A DNA stretch of 64,000 nucleotides from an uncultured Streptococcus sp. (GTDB lineage: Bacteria > Bacillota > Bacilli > Lactobacillales > Streptococcaceae), in NCBI GenBank assembly GCA_945864085.1, contig CAMBAD010000001.1:1-64000 (forward strand), in the 5' to 3' direction. Position 1 is the stretch's first letter. Each line of letters opens with the position of its first letter. Positions 1 to 10,970 of the stretch are shown here, one piece after another. Below the pieces are notes generated by a model. The model ran no database searches. It saw only the letters and a list, made by a program, of their open reading frames with translations, and had not been told where the DNA came from. The position numbers and the translations under genes were made by a program.

Positions 1-263
1 GCCTTGGCATCCTCCTTGGAAATGAGCTGGTGCATGATGACCTGACCCTGGTGTTCCACATAGGAACCGTTTCCCCCAATCATGCCATCCAGGCCGATGT
101 CCCAGAGTTCTGGCTGCATTTCTGCCCGACTGCGACCCGTGCAGACATAGACCAGATGGCCATTTTCTCTGGCCTTGCGAATGGCTGCAACCGCTGAATC
201 TGGAATACGGTTGTGGTAGTCCACCAAGGTTCCGTCCACATCTAAGAAGATTATTTTTCCCAT
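1..263 (-). CDS. Cof-type HAD-superfamily hydrolase (C-terminus truncated by window edge)
   Basis: Manual translation from ATG at 263: MGKIIFLDVDGTLVDYHNRIPDSAVAAIRKARENGHLVYVCTGRSRAEM...; HAD motif I DVDGT and CTGR motif. Confidence 0.85.
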   Translation of the reverse strand, partial: MGKIIFLDVDGTLVDYHNRIPDSAVAAIRKARENGHLVYVCTGRSRAEMQPELWDIGLDGMIGGNGSYVEHQGQVIMHQLISKEDAK

Positions 264-561
264 ATTGTTACCTCATCGTATTCTTAGCACCTGTAGTCAC
301 CGTTCAGCACTTCTAGCTAAGGCTAGTTTTTCAGCTACTCAGCGTTAGCTTTTTTTCAAAATACAGTCAGTATTCCTCCAAAAAACTGCCTTGATGAGTG
401 AAAAACGATTTCTTAGATTAAGTCCTTTACTTGTGAATACAGGTTCTTATAATCTGATTATAGCCGATTCAAAAACGAAATCCAAGCCGTAAAGTCCGAT
501 AAACTGATACTATAATAGGAACTATACTGGATTCCTGGCTTTTATTGATAGGGGGCAATTT

Positions 562-1365
562 TTAGGTAGAACTTGGGCTCCCATTTTTCTCTACTTGACA
601 GCCAAACTCAACTAGGTCCTGGACAGCAGCCGTTTTGCCTTCATATAGCCCTTGGACAATCTTTGAGCCAACAATCACACCATCAGAAACCTGATTAAAG
701 CGGAGAATGTCTTTCGGGCTAGAAACGCCAAAGCCTGTAAGAACAGGTACAGGTGACAGGTCCGTCAGTTGTTGCAGGTGACGGTCCAAATCCTCGCGGT
801 AGCTATCTGTCTTTCCTGTCACCCCATTGATCGCGACTGCGTAGACGAAGCCCTGAGCCTCTTGGACCAACTGTTTTTGCCGCTCAATCCCTGTTGTCAG
901 GCTGACCAAACTAATCAAGCACAGGTCCCTTCCTTTCAGCCGTTCCTTGATGATGGACTCATGTTCAAAAGGAAGATCTGGAATAATCAGCCCGTTGACA
1001 GAAGTCTGCTCTAAATCATGTAAAAATTTATCCAGCCCATACTGAAAAACTGGATTAAAATAAGTCATCATCACCAAAGGAACGCGACTAGCCTCTTGCT
1101 GAAGTATTTGAACAAGCGCTGCCAAAGTCACTCCCTTAGCCAGACTGCGTTGCCCAGCGGCTTCAATAATCGGTCCATCCGCTACAGGATCTGAAAAAGG
1201 CACTCCGATTTCAATCGCCGAAACACCAGCATTTTCCAGAAAGGCAATGGTTTCAAAGAGACCATCTAGGCCTTGAGCATGGTCACCTGCCATGATATAG
1301 GGAACAAAAATTCCTCTCTTTGCATTCTTTATTTCCTGCAAATGTACTTGTAAGGTCTTGGTCAT
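562..1365 (-). CDS. trpA: Tryptophan synthase alpha chain
   Basis: 267 aa; [14 protein letters not shown] motif; last gene of the trp operon. Confidence 0.97.
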   Translation of the reverse strand: MTKTLQVHLQEIKNAKRGIFVPYIMAGDHAQGLDGLFETIAFLENAGVSAIEIGVPFSDPVADGPIIEAAGQRSLAKGVTLAALVQILQQEASRVPLVMMTYFNPVFQYGLDKFLHDLEQTSVNGLIIPDLPFEHESIIKERLKGRDLCLISLVSLTTGIERQKQLVQEAQGFVYAVAINGVTGKTDSYREDLDRHLQQLTDLSPVPVLTGFGVSSPKDILRFNQVSDGVIVGSKIVQGLYEGKTAAVQDLVEFGCQVEKNGSPSST

Positions 1366-1366
1366 C

Positions 1367-2575
1367 TTAACCCTCCTTTTTTTCTGCTGCGAATCTATCC
1401 TTCACTTGGGAAACATCCTTGTCTCCACGCCCAGAGAGACAGACAATGATGGATTTGTCTGGGCCGAGTTCTTTCGCTAGGGTCGGCAAATAGGCGATGG
1501 CATGGCTGGATTCCAGGGCTGGAATAATGCCCTCTAGGCGGGAGAGGAGTTTGAAACCCTCCAAGGCCTCTTGGTCGGTCACCGATACATAGGTTGCTCG
1601 TTTAATGGCATTGAAATGGCTGTGTTCTGGCCCAATCCCTGGATAATCCAGACCTGCTGAAATAGAGAAGGCTTCAAGTATTTGACCATTTTCATCCTGC
1701 AAGACATCCATCAAGGCCCCGTGTAAAATGCCGGGTCTGCCTTTGGCAAAAGTAGCCGCATGGCGATCAGTCTCCAAACCCAGACCTGCTGCTTCAACAC
1801 CGTACATGGCAACAGAGGTATCATTCACGAAAGGATAGAAGAGCCCCATGGCATTGGAACCACCGCCGATACAAGCCAAGAGAGCATCGGGCAAATTGCC
1901 ACCTGAAAGGGCTGCAAACTGGCGCTTAGCTTCCTTTCCAATTACACTTTGGAAATCCCGAACGATTTCAGGAAAAGGTGCTGGGCCCAGTACCGAACCC
2001 ATGACATAATGAGTGTCTTCGACTTGGGCTACCCAGGCCCTAAGGGCAGCATTGACCGCATCCTTGAGTACCCGTGATCCGTCCGTGACAGGATGGACCT
2101 TGGCGCCCAGCAATTCCATCCGAAAGACATTGAGGGCCTGCCGTTTGACATCTTCCTCTCCCATGTAGATGGTGCATTCCATGTCAAAGAGCGCGGCAGC
2201 TGTTGCGGTGGCAACGCCGTGCTGTCCTGCACCTGTTTCTGCGATAATTTTCTTCTTGCCCATGCGTTTGGCTAATAGCACCTGGCCCAGTGAATTGTTA
2301 ATCTTATGGGCACCTGTGTGGTTCAGATCTTCGCGTTTGAGATAAATCTTCGCGCCACCACAGTAGTCTGTCAGGCGTTTGGCAAAGTAAAGGGGATTTT
2401 CTCGACCAACATAATGGCGCAAGAGTTCTTCAAATTCTGCCTGAAAGGCTGGATCTTCTTTGGCGGAACGGTAGGTCTTGTCCAATTCCAAAACTGCGGT
2501 CATCAGCGTTTCTGGCACGAAACGACCACCAAATTCGCCAAAAAATCCATCTCTATTTGGTTGATGATAGGTCAT
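1367..2575 (-). CDS. trpB: Tryptophan synthase beta chain
   Basis: 402 aa; PLP motif [16 protein letters not shown] and GGGSNAMG. Confidence 0.98.
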   Translation of the reverse strand: MTYHQPNRDGFFGEFGGRFVPETLMTAVLELDKTYRSAKEDPAFQAEFEELLRHYVGRENPLYFAKRLTDYCGGAKIYLKREDLNHTGAHKINNSLGQVLLAKRMGKKKIIAETGAGQHGVATATAAALFDMECTIYMGEEDVKRQALNVFRMELLGAKVHPVTDGSRVLKDAVNAALRAWVAQVEDTHYVMGSVLGPAPFPEIVRDFQSVIGKEAKRQFAALSGGNLPDALLACIGGGSNAMGLFYPFVNDTSVAMYGVEAAGLGLETDRHAATFAKGRPGILHGALMDVLQDENGQILEAFSISAGLDYPGIGPEHSHFNAIKRATYVSVTDQEALEGFKLLSRLEGIIPALESSHAIAYLPTLAKELGPDKSIIVCLSGRGDKDVSQVKDRFAAEKKEG

Positions 2576-3153
2576 AATTTTACTCTTTCTATAAATGCTT
2601 TTATTTTTTCAGGGTCCTTCCGCCCGTCTGTCTCAACACCTGACGATACATCAAGCGCATGGGGAGAAAATAGGGATTGTGCTGCGGCCACATTATCAAC
2701 CGTCAAACCGCCTGCTATAAAAAACGGTTTTTCCAATTTTTGTTCCGCCAGCACATTCCAATCAAAAGTCTGGCCCGAACCTGCCACTGGAGCGTCAAAG
2801 AGCAGGTAGTCTGCGCTGGCAGCAAGCTCTATTGGACCATTTCCTAGCTGCAGGGCACGGATAAGTGGAAGGGAAATATGACTAGATAGGCAGTCATCCC
2901 ACTCACCGTGGATTTGAACCATATCCAATGGGACTTCTGCAATAGCCTCTTCTAGTTCCGCTAGGCTGGGGCTGACAAAGACACCCACTTTTTGAATAGA
3001 ACTGGGAATCAAGGTCGCCAGCTGGCGAGCCTGGTCTAGGCTCACCTGTCTCTTACTGGGAGCGAAGACAAAACCGATATAGTCAGCTCCTGCCTCCACC
3101 GCTGCACAGACAGCTTCTTCGGTGGATAGACCGCAGATCTTAACTTTTGTCAA
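2572..3153 (-). CDS. trpF: Phosphoribosylanthranilate isomerase
   Basis: 193 aa; VKICGL start motif, [15 protein letters not shown]; overlaps trpB by 4 nt. Confidence 0.96.
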   Translation of the reverse strand: MTKVKICGLSTEEAVCAAVEAGADYIGFVFAPSKRQVSLDQARQLATLIPSSIQKVGVFVSPSLAELEEAIAEVPLDMVQIHGEWDDCLSSHISLPLIRALQLGNGPIELAASADYLLFDAPVAGSGQTFDWNVLAEQKLEKPFFIAGGLTVDNVAAAQSLFSPHALDVSSGVETDGRKDPEKIKAFIERVKL

Positions 3154-3907
3154 TCGATAACTCCTTTACTTTTTGAGAGACATTCTCAGCCTGCATAAGG
3201 GCTGTGCCGACTAAGATTGCCTGAACATGGGGGGCGACCAGCCTAGCATCCTCTTCCGTAAAAATAGCCGACTCGGACACATACACCCGATCCGCAAGAA
3301 AGTGAGGGGCCAGGTCCAGACTGGTTTGAAGAGAGACTTCAAATGTCGTTAAATTTCGATTATTGACCCCGATAATCTTTGCCCCTATGCGGTGAGCGAT
3401 TTCTAATTCAGAGAGATTGTGAGTTTCAACCAAAACCTCCAGCCCCAAATAGGTCGCAAAATCATAGAGGGCCTTGAGCCTAGCTTCTGACAGGGCTGCA
3501 ACAATGAGCAGGATTACCGTAGCGCCTGCATTGCGACTGCGAATAATCTGCTTTTCATCAATGATAAAATCCTTAGCCAGGGTTGGGATGGCGACCTGCT
3601 TTGAAATCTGGCGAAGAAATTCCAAGTCTCCCTTGAAAAACACCTGATCCGTCAGCACCGAAATCATGGCTGCGCCAGCAGTCTCATAGAGACGAGCTTG
3701 TTCTACAATATCGACATTCAGATTGATATTGCCCATACTGGGACTGGCCTTTTTGACCTCAGCAATGACCTGTAAACGCTCCCCATGCTCTTTAAGAAAA
3801 TCATAGAGCCTGTAGGTCTGCCGTAAGGGGCCGATTGGTTCAAGGGCCAACTCCGCCACCTCGGCCTCTTTTTGTTGTAAAATCCTCGACAAGAAATCAT
3901 GACTCAT
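3140..3907 (-). CDS. trpC: Indole-3-glycerol phosphate synthase
   Basis: 255 aa; [25 protein letters not shown]; operon context. Confidence 0.97.
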   Translation of the reverse strand: MSHDFLSRILQQKEAEVAELALEPIGPLRQTYRLYDFLKEHGERLQVIAEVKKASPSMGNINLNVDIVEQARLYETAGAAMISVLTDQVFFKGDLEFLRQISKQVAIPTLAKDFIIDEKQIIRSRNAGATVILLIVAALSEARLKALYDFATYLGLEVLVETHNLSELEIAHRIGAKIIGVNNRNLTTFEVSLQTSLDLAPHFLADRVYVSESAIFTEEDARLVAPHVQAILVGTALMQAENVSQKVKELSIDKS

Positions 3908-4908
3908 ACCTGAACCTCCTTGAGCGCCTCTAATGTTCTAAGGGCCGAACCATCTGCAATTAAGCGCCGAGCCAGGTCCATCCCTTCAAGAATACTTGCA
4001 ACCTTGCCGTTCGCAAAGAAACCTAGGCCAGCATTTAGGACCGTCGTTTCCAAATAAGGACTGGCTTGATTGTGCAAAACAGACAGCAAGATTGCTGCAT
4101 TCTCACTGGCATCGCCTCCCTGAATTGCTGACAATTCCAAGGGTTCAAGCCCCAAATCCTCATAGCTAAAGCTGCCTTGACTAATCTGTCCCTCGGCCAA
4201 GAGCGTGTAGCGATTCACCCCGTAGAGGGCTGCTTCATCCATCTGATCTGGACCTGTGATGATTAAGGCTCTTCTGCGCCCCAGCTTCTGCATTACCTGA
4301 GCCAAGGGCAGCTGCAACTCTTCCCGATAAACCCCCATCAACTGGCTGTCCAAGGGCAGGGGATTCGCCAGAGGCCCGACAATATTCATAATCGTGGGAG
4401 TCCCCAAAGCCTGACGGGCTGGCCCAATAAACCGCATGGCAGGATGCATGGTCTGGGCAAATACAAAGGCTAAACCGACCTCTGACAAGGCTTTGGCCAA
4501 AATATCCGGACCTGCTCCAATGTTGATTCCAAGCTCCTCTAACACATCAGCCGAACCAGACTTGGATGAAATCGAACGATTGCCAGCCTTGGCAAGACGG
4601 ACACCCCCAGCCGCCAAGACAAAGCAGGCTGTCGTTGAAATATTGAAACTATAAGACTGGTCTCCACCTGTACCACAGTTACACATGGTATCTGTAAAGA
4701 CTTGCGGGAGTTGGACTGCATGATTTTTCAAAGACTTTACCACCCCAGCAATTTCCTCAACAGACTCTCCCTTAACTTTCAATCCCAGTAAAAGAGCTGA
4801 GATTTGGCTTTCGGACAAGTCCCCAGCCAAAATACGATTAAAAACCGCTTCGATTTCAGCCTCGGATAAATCTTGCTTGGCAGCCAATTTTTCATAGATT
4901 TCTTTCAT
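3904..4908 (-). CDS. trpD: Anthranilate phosphoribosyltransferase
   Basis: 334 aa; CGTGGD and KAGNRSISSKSGSADVLE motifs. Confidence 0.97.
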   Translation of the reverse strand: MKEIYEKLAAKQDLSEAEIEAVFNRILAGDLSESQISALLLGLKVKGESVEEIAGVVKSLKNHAVQLPQVFTDTMCNCGTGGDQSYSFNISTTACFVLAAGGVRLAKAGNRSISSKSGSADVLEELGINIGAGPDILAKALSEVGLAFVFAQTMHPAMRFIGPARQALGTPTIMNIVGPLANPLPLDSQLMGVYREELQLPLAQVMQKLGRRRALIITGPDQMDEAALYGVNRYTLLAEGQISQGSFSYEDLGLEPLELSAIQGGDASENAAILLSVLHNQASPYLETTVLNAGLGFFANGKVASILEGMDLARRLIADGSALRTLEALKEVQV

Positions 4909-5471
4909 CCCAGAACCTCCTTAACAAATTGCTCAATCATTTGCAGCCCCTCTGGACTACCAATACTTTCTGGGTGAAATTGGAGCCCATAAATCGGAAG
5001 CTGTTTATGCTGCATGGCCATAATTTCACCATCGTCTAAGGCACGAGCAGTCACTTTAAAATCATGTGGCAGCTCATCCACCACGATAGAATGGTAACGC
5101 ATAATGGTCAACTCTTCTGGTAAGCCTCTAAAAAGAGGAGTTGCTCCCTCGAGACGCATGCAACTCTGCTTCCCGTGCATGACCGTTTTAGCCAGCCTCA
5201 GCTTACCTCCGAACACTTCTGCAATGGCTTGATGACCCAGACAAATACCTAAAATCGGCTTTTGACCTGCAAAGACTCGAATCAGCTCTTCCATTTTACC
5301 GGCATCCGCTGGCCAACCTGGTCCCGGTGAAAAAACCAGACCTGCCGCCTGCTGCGCCTCCTCAAACAGATTGTCCACATCATTTCGCAGCACCTTGACG
5401 GGCGAAAATTTCCCTAGGTATTGGGCCAAATTGTAGGTAAATGAATCATAGTTATCAATCAAAAGAATCAT
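4905..5471 (-). CDS. trpG: Anthranilate synthase component II (glutamine amidotransferase)
   Basis: 188 aa; IDNYDSFTYNL, GICLGHQAI, FHPES. Confidence 0.96.
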   Translation of the reverse strand: MILLIDNYDSFTYNLAQYLGKFSPVKVLRNDVDNLFEEAQQAAGLVFSPGPGWPADAGKMEELIRVFAGQKPILGICLGHQAIAEVFGGKLRLAKTVMHGKQSCMRLEGATPLFRGLPEELTIMRYHSIVVDELPHDFKVTARALDDGEIMAMQHKQLPIYGLQFHPESIGSPEGLQMIEQFVKEVLG

Positions 5472-6825
5472 GTCTGTCTCCTATTCTCGTCATGGCCTTG
5501 GCCTTGTTCACCGTTTCAAGGTATTCATTTTCAGGAATGCTGTCGTACACAATTCCTGCTCCTGCCTGTACATAGGCCTTGCCAGCCTTAATGACCATGG
5601 TCCGAATGGCTATGGCAAAATCCATATCTCCAGAGGCAGACAGATAACCAATCGCACCAGCATAGATACCACGTTTCTCCTGCTCCAACTCGTAAATCCG
5701 TTGCATAGCCCGAATCTTCGGAGCCCCTGATACGGTGCCCGCAGGCAAGGTCGCCTTGAGCGCATCCAAGGCTGTCAACTCAGGCAATAATTTCCCCTTG
5801 ACAACACTAACCAAGTGCATAACATAGCGGAAGTATTCCACTTCCATATAGTTGCTTAACTCGACCGTGCCAATCTGAGCAATGCGGCCTATGTCATTGC
5901 GTCCCAAATCGACCAACATGCGATGTTCAGCCACTTCCTTACTGTCCGCCAGCAAATCTGCTGCCAATTTTCTATCCTCTTCATCATCTCCACCGCGCGG
6001 CCGAGTGCCTGCAATCGGATTGGTGGTCACAAAACCATCTTTCACAGACACCAGACTTTCTGGACTGGCTCCGATAATCTGGTAATCTCCAAAATCATAA
6101 AAGTAAAGATAATTGGATGGATTGGTTACCCGTAAATTGCGGTAGTAATCCAGAGGACTGCCTGCAATCTCCGCGGAGAAGCGCTGACTTAGCACGCACT
6201 GAAACATATCGCCCTGCCGAATCAATTCCTTGGCCTTTCGAACCATGTCTTCGAACACTTCCTTTTCCAGATGACTATGGAAGGTCAGCGAATGAAGATT
6301 GTGCGGTGCAAATTCATCTGGAGCTGGCGCTTTCAATTCTGACAAGACCTGAGCCAGAGCCTCTGCCATTTCTGACGAACTGCGGCCACTATAAGTATTG
6401 TCTTCATGAACGGATAAAATTTCCTTTTTATGGTCAAAAACCAAGTAAGATTCGTAGACAAAGAAATGCATATCTGGCGTACCAATGCTGTCTGTCGGAA
6501 TCTGACCGATCGGTTCATAGAGGCCAATCATATCATAACCGACAAAACCAATAGCTCCTCCTTGAAAAGGCATTTGACCAGCGGAATCTCCCTGAACCAC
6601 TAAGGTTTGCAGATAATCCAGGGGATCGGCCTCTACTGGCTCCCCATTGTTGGTTAGGATTCCTTGGTCATACTTGATTTCATAGAGGGGATTGTAAGCA
6701 ATGATCGAGAATCGAGCATTTTCCTTTTCCCTGGGAATAGATTCCAAGATAATTTTATGGTTGCCTTGTAGGCGCATAAAGGCTAAAATCGGTGTCAATA
6801 TATCTGCTGGTAGAATCTTGTGCAT
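5455..6825 (-). CDS. trpE: Anthranilate synthase component I
   Basis: 456 aa; chorismate-binding motifs (AGTRPRGG, LPAGTVSGAPKIRAM); overlaps trpG by 17 nt. Confidence 0.97.
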   Translation of the reverse strand: MHKILPADILTPILAFMRLQGNHKIILESIPREKENARFSIIAYNPLYEIKYDQGILTNNGEPVEADPLDYLQTLVVQGDSAGQMPFQGGAIGFVGYDMIGLYEPIGQIPTDSIGTPDMHFFVYESYLVFDHKKEILSVHEDNTYSGRSSSEMAEALAQVLSELKAPAPDEFAPHNLHSLTFHSHLEKEVFEDMVRKAKELIRQGDMFQCVLSQRFSAEIAGSPLDYYRNLRVTNPSNYLYFYDFGDYQIIGASPESLVSVKDGFVTTNPIAGTRPRGGDDEEDRKLAADLLADSKEVAEHRMLVDLGRNDIGRIAQIGTVELSNYMEVEYFRYVMHLVSVVKGKLLPELTALDALKATLPAGTVSGAPKIRAMQRIYELEQEKRGIYAGAIGYLSASGDMDFAIAIRTMVIKAGKAYVQAGAGIVYDSIPENEYLETVNKAKAMTRIGDRHDSFD

Positions 6826-6839
6826 AGAAACTCCTTCTT

Positions 6840-7110
6840 TTGGAATGCAAAAAGCCCCGCACAGAAAAAACTGTGCGAGGGCGTCTAATTATAGTTAGCG
6901 CGGTGCCACCTCCATTGACAAGAGTATACAAAAAAACTTGTCATCTCAAACTCCTCCAACAAGGAGTTGCACGGTAAGGGGTGCCAACCGGAAGGCTATT
7001 GGTTACCTTCACATCTTAAACATCAGCCCATTTCAACTCCGTCTGCTACTGGCTCGCAACAACCGCCAGTTTTCTGAAAACAAACCTGAAGCCTACTTCT
7101 TCTGATTAGT
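6840..7110 (-). ncRNA. T-box leader, Trp-specific, upstream of trpE
   Basis: Minus strand contains the T-box sequence AGGTGGCACCGCG (complement of cgcggtgccacct near 6899-6911), a candidate UGG specifier at 7030-7028 (GTTGAAATGGGC), and a GC-rich terminator hairpin near 6849-6882 just before trpE. Confidence 0.93.
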
Positions 7111-7113
7111 ACC

Positions 7114-7141
7114 ATTTTACGCTTTCTTATAAATATGTCAA
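7114..7141 (-). promoter_or_regulatory. Sigma-70-type promoter of the trp operon
   Basis: Minus strand TTGACA (7141-7136), 16 nt spacer, TAAAAT (7119-7114), directly upstream of the T-box leader. Confidence 0.75.
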
Positions 7142-7466
7142 GTATTTTCTAAAATAATTGTCAGAATATTCGTTTTTTACAACCGAGAGAAGCATTGATA
7201 CCCATAAACAGCAAAATCTAATCAATCTTCGCTATCTGAGATAAGCTGTTGAAGTTCAAATGCAGCAGGCTGAAATCCTTCACTGGAACTGATCCCACAC
7301 CAAGTGCCAGCCTTTTAATTTTCGTGTCTTGACCAATGCAAAAGAAAGTGGGAGAACTAGACAAAAAGAGTTCGTCAACAAGTCATTATTTCCAGTTGCT
7401 GATCTGAAAAAGTCTATCACTAGACCTCGCATGATGTGGAGTCTAGGTAAAAAGGCCTAAAAATAG

Positions 7467-7515
7467 AAAATAGCTTAGAACTGCGTTGTCAGAAACGTTG
7501 ATTCTAAGCTATTTT
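7467..7515. terminator. Long inverted repeat, possible terminator downstream of the formate/nitrite channel gene
   Basis: Perfect 14-nt arms AAAATAGCTTAGAA / TTCTAAGCTATTTT separated by 21 nt. Confidence 0.5.
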
Positions 7516-7736
7516 GGAACGTTCCAATGTTAATCGAGAAGCTAAAATTTTAGTTTCTACCTAGTCTCATGAACTTACTGACATTTGGTCATAAGCCGAC
7601 CTTTAGAGTTAGCCCTAATATAGTGTTATTTCTATAAAATACGTCATAAAAGCATTGATAAACTTCAACTTTCACCATCTTGGATAAATTAGAACTCCAA
7701 AGATTCGTCAAACCTGCTTCTATTTGGAAGGATAGC

Positions 7737-8528
7737 CTATCCCTCTTTATGCAGCGTTTTAGTCTGATTAAGCCATGCGTAGGCAATACCAATAAAAAGG
7801 CCACCCCCCAACCAGTTACCGAAAAAGACTACTGTCCATTGACGAAGGATATTAATGAAGTCAAAACCTTTAATGGAGTCAACAGGGCTGAAACCTGCTA
7901 ACATGAACGAAGCAAAATTAGCTACTAGATGTTCATTGATGAGAAATACGAACATGAAAATAGCAGAAATTGCTACAAAAAATTTTGCACCTTCTTCCTT
8001 GAGAAGCATATACCCCAGAATCGCCATATTGACAAACATATTCGCTGTAATTCCCTCAATGAAGTTCATCCAGTCGGACTTGGCGAGTTTCAACTGAACT
8101 GCATTGATGACAAAACTTTTATCTGTCAACTGTTGGAAAGAAAAAGATTGGTTAAATAGATAAGCCAAAATGACAGCACCAACAAGGTTAAAAATTGTGC
8201 AATATAGCAATATTAAGCATGTTTTCTTCCATGAAATTTGCTTATAATAAGCTCCCACTGTCAAATACATCATGTTTGAAGTGGCTAATTCTCCATTAAA
8301 AACCAACACAAAAATCAAACCTATAGCAAAAATGAAGGTGAAAACAAAGCGAGATAGGGCTGGAAATTGACTAGCAATGACATCTGCACCTATTATCCCC
8401 ACAGCTGTAGACATGGTTAGGTAAGCTCCTGCAAACATGGAGCGTAGCGCATAGCGACTCAGACTCTCATCAAAGAGAGCTTCTTTCTTGGCACAAGCAG
8501 CACCAATTTTCTCCTGAAATAAAGTCAT
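7737..8528 (-). CDS. Formate/nitrite transporter (FNT) family channel
   Basis: 263 aa polytopic protein; FNT-like features (GELATSNMMY, NWLGGGLFIGIAYAWLN). Confidence 0.85.
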   Translation of the reverse strand: MTLFQEKIGAACAKKEALFDESLSRYALRSMFAGAYLTMSTAVGIIGADVIASQFPALSRFVFTFIFAIGLIFVLVFNGELATSNMMYLTVGAYYKQISWKKTCLILLYCTIFNLVGAVILAYLFNQSFSFQQLTDKSFVINAVQLKLAKSDWMNFIEGITANMFVNMAILGYMLLKEEGAKFFVAISAIFMFVFLINEHLVANFASFMLAGFSPVDSIKGFDFINILRQWTVVFFGNWLGGGLFIGIAYAWLNQTKTLHKEG

Positions 8529-8597
8529 AATATCCTTTCTCTATCGAAAAATAGGAGAGAGGCAGTTCAACCTATCTCTCCACTTGAACTGAAATTA

Positions 8598-9818
8598 TTA
8601 GTAAGCTTCAGATGCGCCTGAATTTGCATCCGTTGCAACCGTTGTAACTTCCGAAGCGCCACTAGAAGCATCTACATGAGCAGGCATCTGAGGTGCTTTT
8701 CCTCCAACTAAACTCTGTCCTGTTTCTTTCAAGTACCAATCCAACCATGGTTTGAAGTTAAAAATGATTTCGTTAATTCCTGCAAAAGAACCATTCGGAT
8801 AATACATTGCTTGGTAGTTGTGTGTATTGATAACCTCAGGTGGTGTTCCTGGCACAATAGTCCGTACATATTCTTGGTTGCCATTTCTCAGAGTTCCTAC
8901 AACCCACTCTACATTCTTCATTCGTGCAGGTGAAAGGGAACCATGCAAGGTAGACAAACGGCCACCGACATGTTCTGGTAGGCGCTTCCCTAACATTGTT
9001 TCGGGATCTTGATGACTGTTATTGTAATAGAGGAATTGGTTGTTATCATCTGTAAATGTTAACTCAAAAGGCATTGCATTCAGGAACATATTAAGCTGAT
9101 CAACAGTTAATAATCCCTTATCTAATTTCACATAGGTATTCCCCTCAACTGCCTCTACTTTTTTAGCCGCTTTTTCCAACCAATTTGGATCGTCAGGATC
9201 AACTCCCTCAATCGTAGTCGCTATCGGATGACCACAGTCTAAATCTTCCGGTTCAATAGGTTTTGGTTTTTTCAACTGAGATACTACTCCTACATATTTG
9301 ACAAAATTATCTAGGCAACTCTCTAGGAATTTTACAGTATTCTGGCTAATAATGTTCCCATTCTTATCGAAGGCTTCTTTGGCCTTACCCAAGAGAAATT
9401 CATTGCCTGGAAGAGTAAAGGCATTCACACCTGGAGCGTCTAAAATTTTTCTCAAATGCACTTGAGCACGGGAAGTTCCTTGATCATAGTAAGAGGCTCC
9501 AACAATCATGACCGGCTTATCAGTAAATGGATTTAGACGATAAGAAAGCCATTCTAATGTACTCTTCAAAGCCGGAGTTATGGTATGATTATGTTCTGGC
9601 GTTGCAATAATAACACCATCTGCCCGAGTAATCTTGTTATAAAGATACTGAATCGCAAAACAATCCGTCTGGTCATCATCCTGATTAAACATCGGCACAT
9701 CTTTGATTTCTAGTACTTCCAACTCAAATTTGATTTTAAACTGACGTCGGATATACTCCAATAACATGCGGTTATATGATTGATCGGCATTAGAGCCAAC
9801 AATTCCAACAAATTTCAT
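8598..9818 (-). CDS. NADPH-dependent FMN reductase-like protein fused to a C-terminal PAS-like domain
   Basis: 406 aa; N-terminal flavodoxin-like reductase (VGIVGSNADQSYNRMLLEYI, ATPEHNHTITPALKSTLEWLSY); C-terminal part (LPFELTF-like TFTDDNNQFLYYNN...GRLPEHVGGR) resembles PAS/DUF438-type modules. Confidence 0.75.
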   Translation of the reverse strand: MKFVGIVGSNADQSYNRMLLEYIRRQFKIKFELEVLEIKDVPMFNQDDDQTDCFAIQYLYNKITRADGVIIATPEHNHTITPALKSTLEWLSYRLNPFTDKPVMIVGASYYDQGTSRAQVHLRKILDAPGVNAFTLPGNEFLLGKAKEAFDKNGNIISQNTVKFLESCLDNFVKYVGVVSQLKKPKPIEPEDLDCGHPIATTIEGVDPDDPNWLEKAAKKVEAVEGNTYVKLDKGLLTVDQLNMFLNAMPFELTFTDDNNQFLYYNNSHQDPETMLGKRLPEHVGGRLSTLHGSLSPARMKNVEWVVGTLRNGNQEYVRTIVPGTPPEVINTHNYQAMYYPNGSFAGINEIIFNFKPWLDWYLKETGQSLVGGKAPQMPAHVDASSGASEVTTVATDANSGASEAY

Positions 9819-9831
9819 AACTTACTTCCTC

Positions 9832-10434
9832 CTATAAACTTTCCCAATCAAAATTTTCAGCTTCTTTCCGAAGTAGATTTTTTGCATGTGATAATTTTTC
9901 GGTCATTTTAATAAATAAGCGGAAATCATCAAAAATAGCATCCAATTTTTGAATTGTTTCCAAATCAATCAGATTCCCTTGGCCATCAAAAGCCTGTAAG
10001 GAATGAGAGAGAAGAAATTCGTCAGGCAATACACTGGCCTTCAATTCAGGAGCATTCAAAATCTGGCGTAGCTGCAACTGGGCACGGGAAGAACCTAAGG
10101 TACCATATGAGGCACCTGTAATCATAATCGGTTTATTAAGCAGAGGAAAAATGCCGTAACTCAGCCAAGCCAAAGCATTCATGAGAACAGCGGGAATAGA
10201 ATGATCATATTCTGGCGTTCCAATTACTACCCCGTCAGCAGCTTCAATTTTTTTAGCCATTTCCATGACTTCCTCAGGTAACTCTCTATTTGCTGGTTTG
10301 TTAAACATGGGCAATTCCTTAATTTCCAGCAGCTCAATATCGGCTTTTTCCGAAAAGTGTTTTGCCATAAATGCTAACAGCTTTCGATTGGTGGAAGCAT
10401 TCGAGTTTGTACCCACTAATGCAATGACTTTCAT
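9832..10434 (-). CDS. NADPH-dependent FMN reductase family protein
   Basis: Start set to ATG at 10434 (MKVIALVGTNSNASTNRKLL) behind AGAGGAAAG RBS; GTPEYDHSIPAVLMNALAWLSYG. Confidence 0.85.
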   Translation of the reverse strand: MKVIALVGTNSNASTNRKLLAFMAKHFSEKADIELLEIKELPMFNKPANRELPEEVMEMAKKIEAADGVVIGTPEYDHSIPAVLMNALAWLSYGIFPLLNKPIMITGASYGTLGSSRAQLQLRQILNAPELKASVLPDEFLLSHSLQAFDGQGNLIDLETIQKLDAIFDDFRLFIKMTEKLSHAKNLLRKEAENFDWESL

Positions 10435-10551
10435 TTTCTTTCCTCTTTTCCTTATTTTTATTTTCGTGAAAATACACGTTACCTTAATGATAGCGTTTTC
10501 TTTTCTTAATTGCAAGTATTTCTGAAAAAATATTTATGATACAATAGGAAT

Positions 10552-10911
10552 ATGAACAAGTATTTATATTTCATCTTTGCCTGTTTAAGTCTTGGAATTG
10601 CTCTAATCGGGATTGTCTTACCACTTCTACCAACTACTCCTTTTTTATTATTAGCAGGATTTTGTTTTGCCAATAGTTCCAAGCGCTTTGAAAACTGGTT
10701 GCGAACGACAAGAATCTATCAAGTCTATGTGGCGGATTATGCAGAAACTAAAAAAATTGATCGTAAGCGGAAAAAGAAAATTATATTGCAAATCTATTTG
10801 CTTATGGCTATCTCCATTTTCTTAGCTCCCTTATGGATCATTAAATTCTTCCTTCTCTGTCTTTCTATTTTTATTACCTACTATCTTTTTTTCGTCATCC
10901 CTGATAAGTAG
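10552..10911 (+). CDS. YbaN/DUF454 family small inner-membrane protein
   Basis: 119 aa; GIVLPLLPTTPFLLLAGFCFANSSKRFENWL pattern of the DUF454 family. Confidence 0.85.
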   Translation: MNKYLYFIFACLSLGIALIGIVLPLLPTTPFLLLAGFCFANSSKRFENWLRTTRIYQVYVADYAETKKIDRKRKKKIILQIYLLMAISIFLAPLWIIKFFLLCLSIFITYYLFFVIPDK

Positions 10912-10927
10912 AATTATCCTTCAAAAT

Positions 10928-10963
10928 GCAAAAGAAAGCCCAAATTTGGACTTTCTTTTTGTT
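10928..10963. terminator. Bidirectional terminator between ybaN-like gene and E3 gene
   Basis: aaaagaaagcCCAAATTTGGactttcttttt hairpin flanked by A- and T-runs, between convergent genes. Confidence 0.8.
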
Positions 10964-10970
10964 TAACATA

